A stretch of DNA of 9,866 nt from M3007 sp046155725 (GCA_046155725.1 JBJXFT010000019.1:1-9866); one strand, 5' to 3'; counted from the stretch's first letter, positions 1 through 7,050 are shown. Made by a program: numbers and translations. Notes: generated from the sequence alone by a model not told the origin.

Positions 1-1377
1 CTCCAACAGCCACTCCTTCTCGGCCAGCACCGACATGGCGGCTATTTCTTCGCGCAGGCGGAGCGCTTCTGCTGGGTCTGCTTTTACTGCACGGCGCAAA
101 GCAGCGATAAAATTAAGGTAGCGTTCGCCGTAGTAGCCCACTTCTTTGTGCCGACGGATGAATTTGCGCAAAGCCTCCAAGTGTGCTTCCAGCAAATCAT
201 GCTCTTCCAGCTCGTAGAAACATTTGGCCTGCACGGTTTTGGCAGATAGGTTGAGCAGGAGGTCGCCAAAGGTATTTTGTTGCAACAGCACGAGTGCGGG
301 GCGATACTGCCGCAATGCGTGATACAATCGGGCTTCATTGAATGCAACAGCGTCACGACGGTCTCGCGGGGCGATTTTATCGCGGTAATCGCGGAGCAGT
401 TGAGCAAGTCGTTCGTACCGCCGAGCGATGAGCGCCAAGGTCGCAATGTTGGTAAATGTGTAGCCCGTAACCCAATTATTCTCCAGCAACAGTCCCTCGC
501 GCAAACCGTGCTCGTACAGGTCCAACTGCGTGTCGAGCCAAGCCTTGTCGCCATCGTTATATCGTTTGCTGCAAAAATTGATAGCCAGCACCAATAAATC
601 GCGGCGGTCGGCGAATGAAAAACAGTGCGGATGCTGTAACAAACCGTCGCGGAAAGCGGCAAAATGCAGCGCGTCCGTCGGCTCCTGCAAAGCACGCAAT
701 GCAGCAAAAAGCGTCTGCAAAAGCGGAAGCTCAGCATAGTGAGCCTCCATCGTTTGTGCCCAGACGATCAGGTAATCGGCGGGCAGATCGGCTTTTTCTT
801 TTTGATTGGTACGGAAAACACAGGCACTGCGGAGGCGGCGAGCCAGCAGCGCGACCGTCTGGCAATGTATCACGCGCTCGTACAAATGAGGGTCGTGTTC
901 TCGCTGAGTGGCACTGCGGTGGTCGTAGAGCAATTGATACCAGCGGGATGCCTGCTCGAAATGTTCCGCAGTCCAGTCTGTTTCGGCAGCCGGGAAAGGA
1001 AGTGGCAATGCCGTGAGGCGACGGAACAGTTTTTCTTGTTTTCGCTCGATGAAAAGCGCAGCCAAGCGCAGGCGGAAATCGAACCCCTCTCGGTCGCGCT
1101 GTTCGGTCACCAAAAACCGCTCGAGCAATCGGAGCAGTTGCTCCATCACTTTGCGCATCCGAACATCGTCGTAGGTGCGCTCGCTGCCAAATATCTGGGG
1201 GAAAGCAGCCGTCTTGTGCAAGCGTTCGGTTTCGGTAGAAGGTAGAAGCACTTGCTCCGCAAGGCGGACCGTCTCTGGCTTGGCTGCGAGGTAGGGCGAT
1301 TGCACAAAGCGCAGGAAGGCGCTTTTCTCCCGAGAAGTCAGGGTTTTTAGCAAGTCGGATAAAATTCCTTTTTGCAC
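1..1377 (-). CDS. Helical-repeat-like protein of unknown function, C-terminus cut by window edge
   Basis: An open frame runs without a stop from 1377 to the window edge, giving 459 codons; the C-terminus lies outside. I see no ATG near the 5' end. The in-frame GTG at 1377-1375 is the best start, because an in-frame TAG lies nine codons upstream. The N-terminus (LLKTLTSREKSAFLRFVQSPYL) proposes a short helical module, with a conserved-looking 'serine-proline' turn followed by a helix-rich body. The rest is rich in Leu, Ala, Arg and Glu, with many aromatic residues and no signal peptide, membrane segment or catalytic motif that I recognise. The segment around residues 355-440 (ALRQYRPALVLL, then CFYELEEHDLLEAHLEALRKF) resembles TPR-like helical pairs. 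From memory, similar unnamed proteins recur in Saprospiria-type genomes, but I cannot name a family. It is divergent from the T9SS cargo gene. That it is a real gene is well supported; its function is unknown. Confidence 0.82.
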   Translation of the reverse strand, partial: MQKGILSDLLKTLTSREKSAFLRFVQSPYLAAKPETVRLAEQVLLPSTETERLHKTAAFPQIFGSERTYDDVRMRKVMEQLLRLLERFLVTEQRDREGFDFRLRLAALFIERKQEKLFRRLTALPLPFPAAETDWTAEHFEQASRWYQLLYDHRSATQREHDPHLYERVIHCQTVALLARRLRSACVFRTNQKEKADLPADYLIVWAQTMEAHYAELPLLQTLFAALRALQEPTDALHFAAFRDGLLQHPHCFSFADRRDLLVLAINFCSKRYNDGDKAWLDTQLDLYEHGLREGLLLENNWVTGYTFTNIATLALIARRYERLAQLLRDYRDKIAPRDRRDAVAFNEARLYHALRQYRPALVLLQQNTFGDLLLNLSAKTVQAKCFYELEEHDLLEAHLEALRKFIRRHKEVGYYGERYLNFIAALRRAVKADPAEALRLREEIAAMSVLAEKEWLLE

Positions 1378-1430
1378 AAAGTTTGTTTTAAGATGTTGAT
1401 TCTAAATTTTTTAGAAAAATTTTTTTCGCA

Positions 1431-1438
1431 CAAATTTA
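1431..1438 (-). promoter_or_regulatory. Candidate -7 box for the gene starting at 1377
   Basis: The minus strand reads TAAATTTG, an exact match to the Bacteroidota -7 consensus TAnnTTTG. It lies 53 nt upstream of the proposed GTG start. I see no convincing TTTG at the -33 position, and the surrounding sequence is strongly AT-rich, so a chance match is possible. Confidence 0.4.
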
Positions 1439-1448
1439 AAAATTTGGG

Positions 1449-1480
1449 TTTGAATAGATGGGGGGGCAGCCGGACTTTTG
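1449..1480 (+). promoter_or_regulatory. Candidate promoter of the T9SS cargo gene, with a poly-G spacer
   Basis: TTTG at 1449-1452 is followed after 20 nt by GACTTTTG at 1473-1480, which matches TAnnTTTG at all but its first base. The spacing suits the -33/-7 arrangement of Bacteroidota. Transcription would begin near 1485, shortly before the ATG codons at 1497 and 1503. The spacer contains a run of seven G at 1460-1466. If this promoter is right, the earlier in-frame ATG at 1458 cannot be used, because it lies between the two boxes. Confidence 0.35.
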
Positions 1481-1502
1481 TTCTAAATTAAAATCCATGC
1501 AC

Positions 1503-4262
1503 ATGAAAAATGTAATCTGCTTTTTGCTCTTTTGCCTTGGTTTGACCACTGCCAACGCCCAGGGTTGGGAACGTTTTTATCCAGAATTGACCAGCCTGGA
1601 CTTAGATTATGGTGCTGTGCCTACCCCGGATGGGGGCCTGTTGCTGACTGCCGATGATGAATACTGGGGACTTGATCCACATCTGCTGTTGAAAATTGCG
1701 CCCGGCGGCGCAACACAATCGCTTCAAGAACAGAGCAATTTTTTTACCGGATACAAGCCGGCTTTATTGACCGTTGCCAACGATCACTTGTTGTTCGCGG
1801 CATTCAACCCAGCAACAAGCACTACCGATCTGACCAAAACGGATGGTAACCTGCAGGTCATCTGGACCCATAGCGTCCCTGGAATTTATTTGAACAATTA
1901 CCTGCCACCACATCTGAAAGCCACACCGGATGGCTACCTCATTGCCTATCAAAATGGCCACGATGATGCCCCGGTCAAAGTAAGCAAAACCAATTTGGAA
2001 GGAGAGACGCTTTGGCAAAAGACTTATGATTTCACCGCCCTGGGTACTCCGATGCGCTACTTTTTAGCAATGGCAGCTGATTCAGAGGGTGATTTTTATT
2101 TGAGCGGTGTACAAGATTTCCCGTACGTCCCGGTGTTGGGCAAGTTTTCCCCTGCCGGCGATTTGATTTACCTCAAGACTTATCCGCAGCCCAACCTGAT
2201 TTATGGCTTCGGGTCGCTGGCCGTACTGCAAGATAGCCTGATCGCGGCTGTTTCCAGTAGCAACACCGCAATACTCAATGCTGAAAACGGGGCCGTGCTC
2301 AGCACCATTGCTGCACCGGAGGTAGGTGTGGCCCTCACTTCGATGGATGACAAATTGTTGCTGTATGGTCGCGATGGCCAAAACCTATTGTTGCGGAAAC
2401 TCGAATGGAACGGCAGCCCCATTTGGGAGCGCACTTTCGACCGGCCAGAGACATTGGAACTTGCCAGCCACCTGTGGTCCTTGCCCGATGGTGGCGTAAT
2501 GGGCTTGGCTAGAGCTTTTACTGGAGTGGGATATACCCCTTTTGTGTTTCGCACCGATGCCAATGGGGTCACATACACCAGCCGATTGCACGGAAATATT
2601 TTTACCGACCTGAATGTGGATTGTATCGCCGACACCTCGGCGGCGAACCGAATTGTCATCGCGGCTAAGCCTGGTGACACACGTTATGCCACTACCGATT
2701 CTCAGGGCAACTATGATTTTTCCATTGATACCGGGACTTATTTAATCAGCGTAGTGCCGCCCAACGACCTGTGGGCAATTTGCCAGGATTCCGCAAGTCT
2801 TACGGTAAGTAGCGGGGATACGCTCCAATGGAATACCGGCATCACCGCTGATATCAGTTGTCCCTGGCCGACGGTTGATTTGAGCGCTTTGTTTTTAAGG
2901 CGTTGTTTTCCCAGCACTTACACCGTCGAATATAGCAACGAAGGGAGCATTGCAGCAGATTCGGCCGTGGTGACGCTGTTCCTTGATCCATTCTTGACCT
3001 TGGAATCCGCGAGCCTGCCCTACAGCGATTTGGGCAACAACGTTTACGCCTTCTTAGTCGGCGACGTGGCCCCTTTGGAAACCGGCACATTCACGGTTAC
3101 GGTCTTGGTAAGTTGCGATGCCCAATTGGGGCAGACACACTGTTCCTCCGTCTCCATCGGAATTGCCAACCCTTGCCCTACTACATTGGAGGATATCTCG
3201 GTTATACAAGTGGAAGCTGTTTGCGAGGGCGATTCGGTAGTCTTTACGATCAAAAACGTGGGCGGAGCGCCCATGCAGAATGCGGCTGAATTTGTCATCA
3301 TCGAGGATTTGATTGTCATGCGGCAAGGTCAGTTCCAATTGCCTCCACAAGGAGAATATGCCGTAAAATGTCCCGCCGATGGCTCCACCTCGCGCATTTA
3401 TGCCGGTCACGCGCCTGGCGAAGCACCTTTCTTCGCTGCGACGACTGCTATTGAAGGCTGCAACGGGCCCGTACAGCCGGGCTTTTGGAATATGTTCCCG
3501 GAAATGTTCGTCAGCCAGAACGCCGACCGCGACTGCCAGCCAAACATCGGGGCCTACGATCCCAATGACAAACAGGCGGTGCCAACTGGCTACGACACGG
3601 AGCATTACATCGGTCGTGGCGTGGATTTGAACTATAAAATCCGATTCCAAAACACGGGCACAGACACGGCTTTCACCGTCACAGTGCGCGACACCCTCTC
3701 GCCTTGGCTCGATGCGGCCAGTGCACGCCCCGGCGCGGCCAGCCATCCCTACACCTGGCAACTGCTTGGCGCAGGGGTATTGCAATTCAAGTTTGAAAAT
3801 ATCCTCCTGCCAGACAGCAGCACCAACTTGGCTGGGTCGCAGGGGTACATTACTTTTCGGATCGAGCAAAAACAGGATGTGCCATTGCAAACGCTGATCG
3901 AAAACCGCGCAGCGATTTTCTTTGATTTCAACGCGCCCGTGTTGACCAACACGACCTTCCACCGGGTGGGCGAAAAATTTATCCATGTCAGTGCATGGGA
4001 GCCGAATCAAGCCTCCGTTCAGGTACGAGCCGTTCCCAACCCCTTTGTTTCGGAGACACAATTGGAAGTGCTGGGACTGGCAAGCCGGGCTTCCCTTCTT
4101 TTGCAGATATTTGATTTGCATGGAAAGACCGTACGGGAAATGACCGACGAAGCAGGGATTTTCCGGGTCAAAAAAGGAGACTTGAGATCAGGTGTTTACC
4201 CATTCAATATCAAACAGAATGGGCTGCTGGTGGGTCAGGGCAAGTTGGTTGTGCAGGATTAA
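1503..4262 (+). CDS. Secreted protein with C-terminal T9SS type A sorting domain
   Basis: This 919-residue protein is probably exported by Sec and then moved across the outer membrane by the type IX secretion system. Residues 1-19 form a signal peptide: MKN, a hydrophobic core, then ANA before QGW. Residues 20 to about 360 hold repeated beta-strand units with TPDGG, SLPDGG and DANG turns, suggesting a propeller. About 362-450 resembles a carboxypeptidase-regulatory or Cna-B type fold (GNIFTDLNVDCIAD; TTDSQGNYDFSIDTGTY). About 455-560 and 700-825 look like DUF11-type or related beta-sandwich modules; the second carries DPNDKQAVP, YKIRFQNTGTDTA and ENRAAIFFDFNAPV, which I associate with DUF7619-like cargo proteins. 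Residues 840-919 are the sorting domain (VRAVPNPF, LLLQIFDLHGKTV, GVYPFNIKQNG). I chose ATG 1503 because it gives a clean signal peptide; ATG 1497 adds only Met-His. No catalytic domain is evident, so adhesion or a structural role is only a guess. Confidence 0.9.
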   Translation: MKNVICFLLFCLGLTTANAQGWERFYPELTSLDLDYGAVPTPDGGLLLTADDEYWGLDPHLLLKIAPGGATQSLQEQSNFFTGYKPALLTVANDHLLFAAFNPATSTTDLTKTDGNLQVIWTHSVPGIYLNNYLPPHLKATPDGYLIAYQNGHDDAPVKVSKTNLEGETLWQKTYDFTALGTPMRYFLAMAADSEGDFYLSGVQDFPYVPVLGKFSPAGDLIYLKTYPQPNLIYGFGSLAVLQDSLIAAVSSSNTAILNAENGAVLSTIAAPEVGVALTSMDDKLLLYGRDGQNLLLRKLEWNGSPIWERTFDRPETLELASHLWSLPDGGVMGLARAFTGVGYTPFVFRTDANGVTYTSRLHGNIFTDLNVDCIADTSAANRIVIAAKPGDTRYATTDSQGNYDFSIDTGTYLISVVPPNDLWAICQDSASLTVSSGDTLQWNTGITADISCPWPTVDLSALFLRRCFPSTYTVEYSNEGSIAADSAVVTLFLDPFLTLESASLPYSDLGNNVYAFLVGDVAPLETGTFTVTVLVSCDAQLGQTHCSSVSIGIANPCPTTLEDISVIQVEAVCEGDSVVFTIKNVGGAPMQNAAEFVIIEDLIVMRQGQFQLPPQGEYAVKCPADGSTSRIYAGHAPGEAPFFAATTAIEGCNGPVQPGFWNMFPEMFVSQNADRDCQPNIGAYDPNDKQAVPTGYDTEHYIGRGVDLNYKIRFQNTGTDTAFTVTVRDTLSPWLDAASARPGAASHPYTWQLLGAGVLQFKFENILLPDSSTNLAGSQGYITFRIEQKQDVPLQTLIENRAAIFFDFNAPVLTNTTFHRVGEKFIHVSAWEPNQASVQVRAVPNPFVSETQLEVLGLASRASLLLQIFDLHGKTVREMTDEAGIFRVKKGDLRSGVYPFNIKQNGLLVGQGKLVVQD

Positions 4263-4285
4263 CCTTTCCGCTTGGCAACAATGAT

Positions 4286-4325
4286 AAAGCCGCCGATTGC
4301 ACCCATTGGTACAGTCGGCGGCTTT
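4286..4325. terminator. Bidirectional terminator hairpin between convergent genes
   Basis: The arms AAAGCCGCCGATTG (4286-4299) and CAGTCGGCGGCTTT (4312-4325) form a 14-bp stem with one G-T wobble and a 12-nt loop. The stem begins with AAA and ends with TTT, so it carries a short T tract in either direction. It lies between the end of the T9SS cargo gene and the end of the minus-strand metallophosphoesterase gene, as expected for a shared terminator. Confidence 0.85.
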
Positions 4326-4354
4326 GCATAAAATACCCTGCGGGGTTTTCCTGG

Positions 4355-5131
4355 CTACTTCCCTACCCGCAACGCCATCGCATACGCATCTGGCAATGGG
4401 CTTTCCTCGACCGCCCTGGCGGCTTTTTCCACGTCGTATTCAAACCGCACAAACTCCACGCGAATGCTTTTTTCGTTTTTCAAATCGCTGTGCTCGTCCA
4501 ATTCCAGCAGGACATAGCCGCCACGCGGGTCGCCGTCTTTGGGCTTGCCGACCGACCCGATGTTGATCGCGTGGCGAAAATGCGGCGCGGCATCCGTGCC
4601 TGAATTCAGCACCCGATGGTAGGGCTTGTGGGTGTGCCCAAAGCAAAGAATGTCGGCCCCGGCACTTTCGAGGATGCGCAGCAGGCTTTTCTCCTCGCGC
4701 TCTTCAAACAGGTATTCGTTGATTCTGCGCGGGCTTCCATGCACGAGCAGCAGCGAAATCGGCTCGCCTTCCTGCATTTCCAATTCGATGCGGATGTGCT
4801 TGGGCAATTCCCGCAGATATTGACGTTCGGCGGGCTGCACGATTTGGTTGGTGAACGCGATGGACACCGCACCATTTGCTTTCTCTTCATCCGTTTTGTA
4901 CGCGCAGCCGCAGTCGCCGCTCATTCGCCCGATGCCAAAGTCGTAGTTCCCGGCAATCGTAGAAATGCCCCTTTGGCGCACAAGGCGGATGACTTCGTTC
5001 GGCCAAATGTTGTAGCCCACCAGATCGCCGAGGCAAAAAATCTGGTCGGGCTGTCGTTTTTCGATGTCGGCAAAACAGGCTTCGAGTGCCGGGAGGTTGG
5101 CGTGGATGTCAGAAAAAAGGGCGATTTTCAT
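4355..5131 (-). CDS. Metallophosphoesterase (calcineurin-like, YfcE/MJ0936-type group)
   Basis: This 258-residue cytoplasmic protein should be a dimetal phosphoesterase; its substrate is unknown. The metal-binding motifs appear in order: D8-x-H10 (FSDIH), G-D36 (CLGDLVGY), G61-N62-Y63-D64, H131 (LLVHGSP) and G165-H166-T167-H168 (FGHTHKP). The usual GNHD motif reads GNYD, and a Cys pair follows in GDCGCAY (C74, C76). From memory both features are shared by a subgroup of this family, so they are not signs of decay. The start ATG at 5131 places the DIH motif at the usual distance from the N-terminus. It is the last gene of the block, 10 nt after the end of the ArsN2 gene, so cotranscription with arsN2 is very likely. 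A role in arsenic response is inferred from position only. Family assignment is sure; substrate is not. Confidence 0.93.
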   Translation of the reverse strand: MKIALFSDIHANLPALEACFADIEKRQPDQIFCLGDLVGYNIWPNEVIRLVRQRGISTIAGNYDFGIGRMSGDCGCAYKTDEEKANGAVSIAFTNQIVQPAERQYLRELPKHIRIELEMQEGEPISLLLVHGSPRRINEYLFEEREEKSLLRILESAGADILCFGHTHKPYHRVLNSGTDAAPHFRHAINIGSVGKPKDGDPRGGYVLLELDEHSDLKNEKSIRVEFVRFEYDVEKAARAVEESPLPDAYAMALRVGK

Positions 5132-5141
5132 AGAATTCCGT

Positions 5142-5588
5142 TCAGTTAAAATCCATTTTCATAACGATCGACGACAACGGGCACAAAGCCGAAAACTGCT
5201 CGGTTTGAGCAATTTCGGCAGGCGCATCGCTGCGATCCACCTGCCGGAAGCCATTTTTTTCAAAATACCGCTCGGCGGTGTTTGTAATCAAAAACACTTC
5301 GCTCATGCCATGGGAACGGGCGTAGTTGAGCGCGGCAGCAAAAAGCCGTTGGCCGAGGTTTTGATCGCGGTGCGTCTCGGCAACGGCCACCGAACGCAAC
5401 AAACCGACGCTCCCCAGCAATTCCATCCCCGCCGAGCCGACTATTTTTTCCTCGTCAAAAGCGAGGGTAAAGCCAGACAAATCCGTGGGCAAATCGCCGG
5501 TGGGCAATTTTGATTGTTGTAAAAAATCGCGCAAGGCTGGGGCTTGCTCGGGGCTTGCATTTTTCAAAATGATGGGCATGGCAGACAT
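5142..5588 (-). CDS. arsN2: GNAT acetyltransferase, ArsN2-like
   Basis: This 148-residue protein is a single-domain GNAT fold. It would transfer an acetyl group from acetyl-CoA, and ArsN2-type proteins are named for their place in arsenic operons; the acceptor here is unknown. The core is visible as GSAGMELLGSVGLLRSVAV (52-70), then the acetyl-CoA loop region HRDQNLGQRLF (73-83), then FLITNTAERYFEKNGF (99-114). The C-terminal EQFSALCPLSSIVM (130-143) is the segment that points to ArsN2 rather than a general GNAT protein. The loop usually reads R/Q-x-x-G-x-G/A, and here the first Gly seems to be Asn77. The gene begins 21 nt after the arsM stop and ends 10 nt before the phosphoesterase start, so the three look like one transcript. 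ATG 5588 is used; ATG 5579, three codons later, is also possible. Confidence 0.85.
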   Translation of the reverse strand: MSAMPIILKNASPEQAPALRDFLQQSKLPTGDLPTDLSGFTLAFDEEKIVGSAGMELLGSVGLLRSVAVAETHRDQNLGQRLFAAALNYARSHGMSEVFLITNTAERYFEKNGFRQVDRSDAPAEIAQTEQFSALCPLSSIVMKMDFN

Positions 5589-5609
5589 ATTTCTTGTGAG
5601 AAGTAAATT

Positions 5610-6521
5610 TTAACAGCAACCGCTCCCCGGAGCGCAGCAGGATTTGCCTGCTTCGGCAGCCAGGTTGCGCATTTCGGCTTTTCGGTTTTCTGCTCGCGTG
5701 GCCTTTTGAGCAGGGTCGCCGCCCGGTTTTTCGGCGTAAGCCGTGATGCTGAAAATGCCCATTTTGGAAGTCACGAACGCCCGCAGTTCTTCCTCTGACA
5801 AGTATTCGCGCAGGATTTCGTCAGGAATCAAAATTGGTTTTTGCTTTTGCACCGTCAGGTTTTCAAAACCTGTTCGGCGAATGATGTCGAGGTATTCGTC
5901 CATCTGGCTTGCGCCTGACACGCAGCCCGCGTACATCTCGGCGGCGTTGCGCAGCGCGTCGGGCAAATCGCCCACAAGCACCACGTCGGAGATGCTGAAA
6001 TGCCCACCTGGGCGCAGCACGCGCAGAATTTCATTGAAAACTTTGGGTTTGTCTGGCACGAGGTTGAGCACACAATTGCTCACCACCACATCCACGGATT
6101 GGTCGGACACGGGCAAATCCTCGATGTCGCCCTGCCGGAACTCCACGTTGTGGAAGTTCAATTTTTCGGCGTTTTCGCGGGCGCGGCCAATCATGGTCGG
6201 CGTGAAATCCACGCCGATGACTTTGCCCGTCGCGCCAACCTCGGCCCGCGCCACGAAGGCATCGTTGCCCGCGCCGGAGCCGAGGTCAAGCACCGTGTCG
6301 CCCGCTTGGATTTGTGCGAATTGCGTCGGCAGGCCACACCCAAGACCCAAATCGGCATCGGGGTTGTAGCCTTCGAGTTCGGCGTAGTTGTCGGCCATAA
6401 TGGTGCAGGTGCCGGGAGCGCCCACGCCGCAGCAGGAGGCGGCATTGTCTTCCCTGCTTTGCAGGGCGATTTCCGAGTATTTTTCTCGGACGATGGTCTT
6501 GATCTGTTCAGCAGTTTGCAT
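5610..6521 (-). CDS. arsM: Arsenite S-adenosylmethionine methyltransferase ArsM
   Basis: This 303-residue cytoplasmic enzyme should methylate As(III) with S-adenosylmethionine, giving methylated arsenicals that can leave the cell as volatile forms. The SAM-binding motif is VLDLGSGAGNDAF (77-89), with the acidic VIGVDF at 101-106 and QGDIEDLP at 130-137. Three Cys match the positions known to bind As(III) in ArsM: C62 (GLGCGLP), C150 (SNCVLNL) and C200 (YAGCVSGA). The C150-C200 spacing of 50 equals that between C174 and C224 of the algal enzyme CmArsM. A further Cys pair, C30-C31 (SCCGVG), lies near the N-terminus. The tail ends in CCAPGSGCC (295-303). A likely ArsR site lies 71 nt upstream, and arsR is the next gene upstream on the same strand. 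Assignment is firm; the number of methylation steps cannot be told from sequence. Confidence 0.97.
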   Translation of the reverse strand: MQTAEQIKTIVREKYSEIALQSREDNAASCCGVGAPGTCTIMADNYAELEGYNPDADLGLGCGLPTQFAQIQAGDTVLDLGSGAGNDAFVARAEVGATGKVIGVDFTPTMIGRARENAEKLNFHNVEFRQGDIEDLPVSDQSVDVVVSNCVLNLVPDKPKVFNEILRVLRPGGHFSISDVVLVGDLPDALRNAAEMYAGCVSGASQMDEYLDIIRRTGFENLTVQKQKPILIPDEILREYLSEEELRAFVTSKMGIFSITAYAEKPGGDPAQKATRAENRKAEMRNLAAEAGKSCCAPGSGCC

Positions 6522-6591
6522 AGCGTAAATTGTTTGGTTGTTGAATTGGTGATGCGGTGATTTGAGTGCTCAGCTCTTGGGCTGGATATTT

Positions 6592-6607
6592 ATCGTAAAA
6601 TGGCGAT
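6592..6607. promoter_or_regulatory. Candidate ArsR operator A, upstream of arsM
   Basis: The plus strand reads ATCGTAAAATGGCGAT, with ATCG/CGAT inverted ends around an A-rich centre. It shares ATCG(T/C)AAAA-N3-CGAT with two sites upstream of arsR. It lies between the arsR terminator hairpin and arsM, 71 nt before the arsM start. A TTTG at 6620-6617 on the minus strand could serve as -33, but I see no good -7 box at the right spacing, so the arsM promoter itself is not resolved. Confidence 0.55.
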
Positions 6608-6617
6608 GATTTTGGGC

Positions 6618-6648
6618 AAAAAAATAGTCAAGCAAATTTGACTTGACT
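6618..6648 (-). terminator. Candidate intrinsic terminator or attenuator after arsR
   Basis: On the minus strand AGTCAAG and CTTGACT (6648-6642 and 6632-6626) form a 7-bp stem around a 9-nt loop, followed by ATTTTTTT (6625-6618). The stem overlaps the first base of the arsR stop codon. The layout is that of an intrinsic terminator, though the stem has only three G-C pairs and may be leaky. It would separate arsR from arsM, or let only part of the arsR transcript run on. Confidence 0.5.
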
Positions 6649-6977
6649 CAGCAACATTGCTGGTTGGCGGTGGTGCTGGTAAAAAATGATTCCAACATCT
6701 GCTCGAAACGCTGGAAAGTTTCGCGGTTGATGCAGTAACAGGACTTCGCGCCTTCCACCGTCCCTTGAATCAGCCCGGCCTGTTGCAGTTCTTTGAGATG
6801 CTGCGACACGGTGCTTTGAGCCAAGGGCAACACCTCTACGATTTCGCCGCAGATGCAGGTGTTTCGCCGCGCCAGTTCTTTCAAAATGGCAATCCTTGCG
6901 GGGTGTGCCATCGCTTTGGCGAGTGCCGCGAGTTCTTGTTCGTCTTGCCCGAAGGCTTCTTTTTTATGGATGGCCAT
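6648..6977 (-). CDS. arsR: ArsR/SmtB-family repressor
   Basis: This 109-residue protein is a dimeric winged-helix repressor expected to leave DNA when As(III) binds. Residues 16-38 (LAALAKAMAHPARIAILKEL) form the family's N-terminal helices. The recognition helix region is LAQSTVSQHLKELQQAGLI (52-70). The wing follows, at VEGAKSCYCINR (74-85). Cys41 and Cys43 (NTCICGE) sit where ArsR proteins carry the CxC inducer site. C80, C82 and the final C108-C109 could also bind As(III). The ATG at 6977 is 21 nt from a candidate operator that contains the -7 box, so autoregulation is likely. The gene is upstream of arsM on the same strand, separated by a candidate terminator. Family is certain; arsenic as inducer is well supported by neighbours and Cys residues. 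Confidence 0.95.
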   Translation of the reverse strand: MAIHKKEAFGQDEQELAALAKAMAHPARIAILKELARRNTCICGEIVEVLPLAQSTVSQHLKELQQAGLIQGTVEGAKSCYCINRETFQRFEQMLESFFTSTTANQQCC

Positions 6978-6997
6978 GGCTGGGTTGGCTAAAACTC

Positions 6998-7013
6998 ATC
7001 GCAAAAGTACGAT
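6998..7013. promoter_or_regulatory. Candidate ArsR operator B, overlapping the arsR -7 box
   Basis: The plus strand reads ATCGCAAAAGTACGAT. It fits the same ATCG(T/C)AAAA-N3-CGAT pattern as operators A and C, and lies 21 nt before the arsR start. The whole -7 box of the arsR promoter is inside it, so a bound repressor would block RNA polymerase. Part of the A-rich core is the promoter box itself, since CAAAAGTA also occurs upstream of atpD, so only the ATCG/CGAT ends are specific evidence. Confidence 0.6.
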
Positions 7014-7031
7014 TGATTTTGAAAGCGCAAA
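7002..7031 (-). promoter_or_regulatory. arsR promoter with consensus -33 and -7 boxes
   Basis: On the minus strand TTTG (7031-7028) and TACTTTTG (7009-7002) are 18 nt apart, both matching the Bacteroidota TTTG/TAnnTTTG consensus exactly. Transcription would start near 6997, giving a leader of about 20 nt before the arsR ATG at 6977. Confidence 0.7.
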
Positions 7032-7050
7032 TTTTTCGGGGAAAAAATTT

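Noticed and set aside
84..737. A 217-residue minus-strand open frame beginning MLSFRFCRRFLL
   Set aside because: It is out of frame with the 459-codon gene on the same strand and shows Cys/Arg/Ser-rich composition typical of a shadow. The other frame is open over the full 1377 bases.
1404..1422. AAATTTTT/AAAAATTT inverted repeat in the divergent promoter region
   Set aside because: All A-T pairs in a strongly AT-rich region, so neither a terminator nor a convincing operator.
3054..4121. A 355-residue open frame on the minus strand inside the T9SS cargo gene
   Set aside because: It lies wholly antisense to a protein with clear signal and sorting domains, and its translation is Arg/Cys/His-rich with no recognisable domain. 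It is a by-product of the coding strand's composition.
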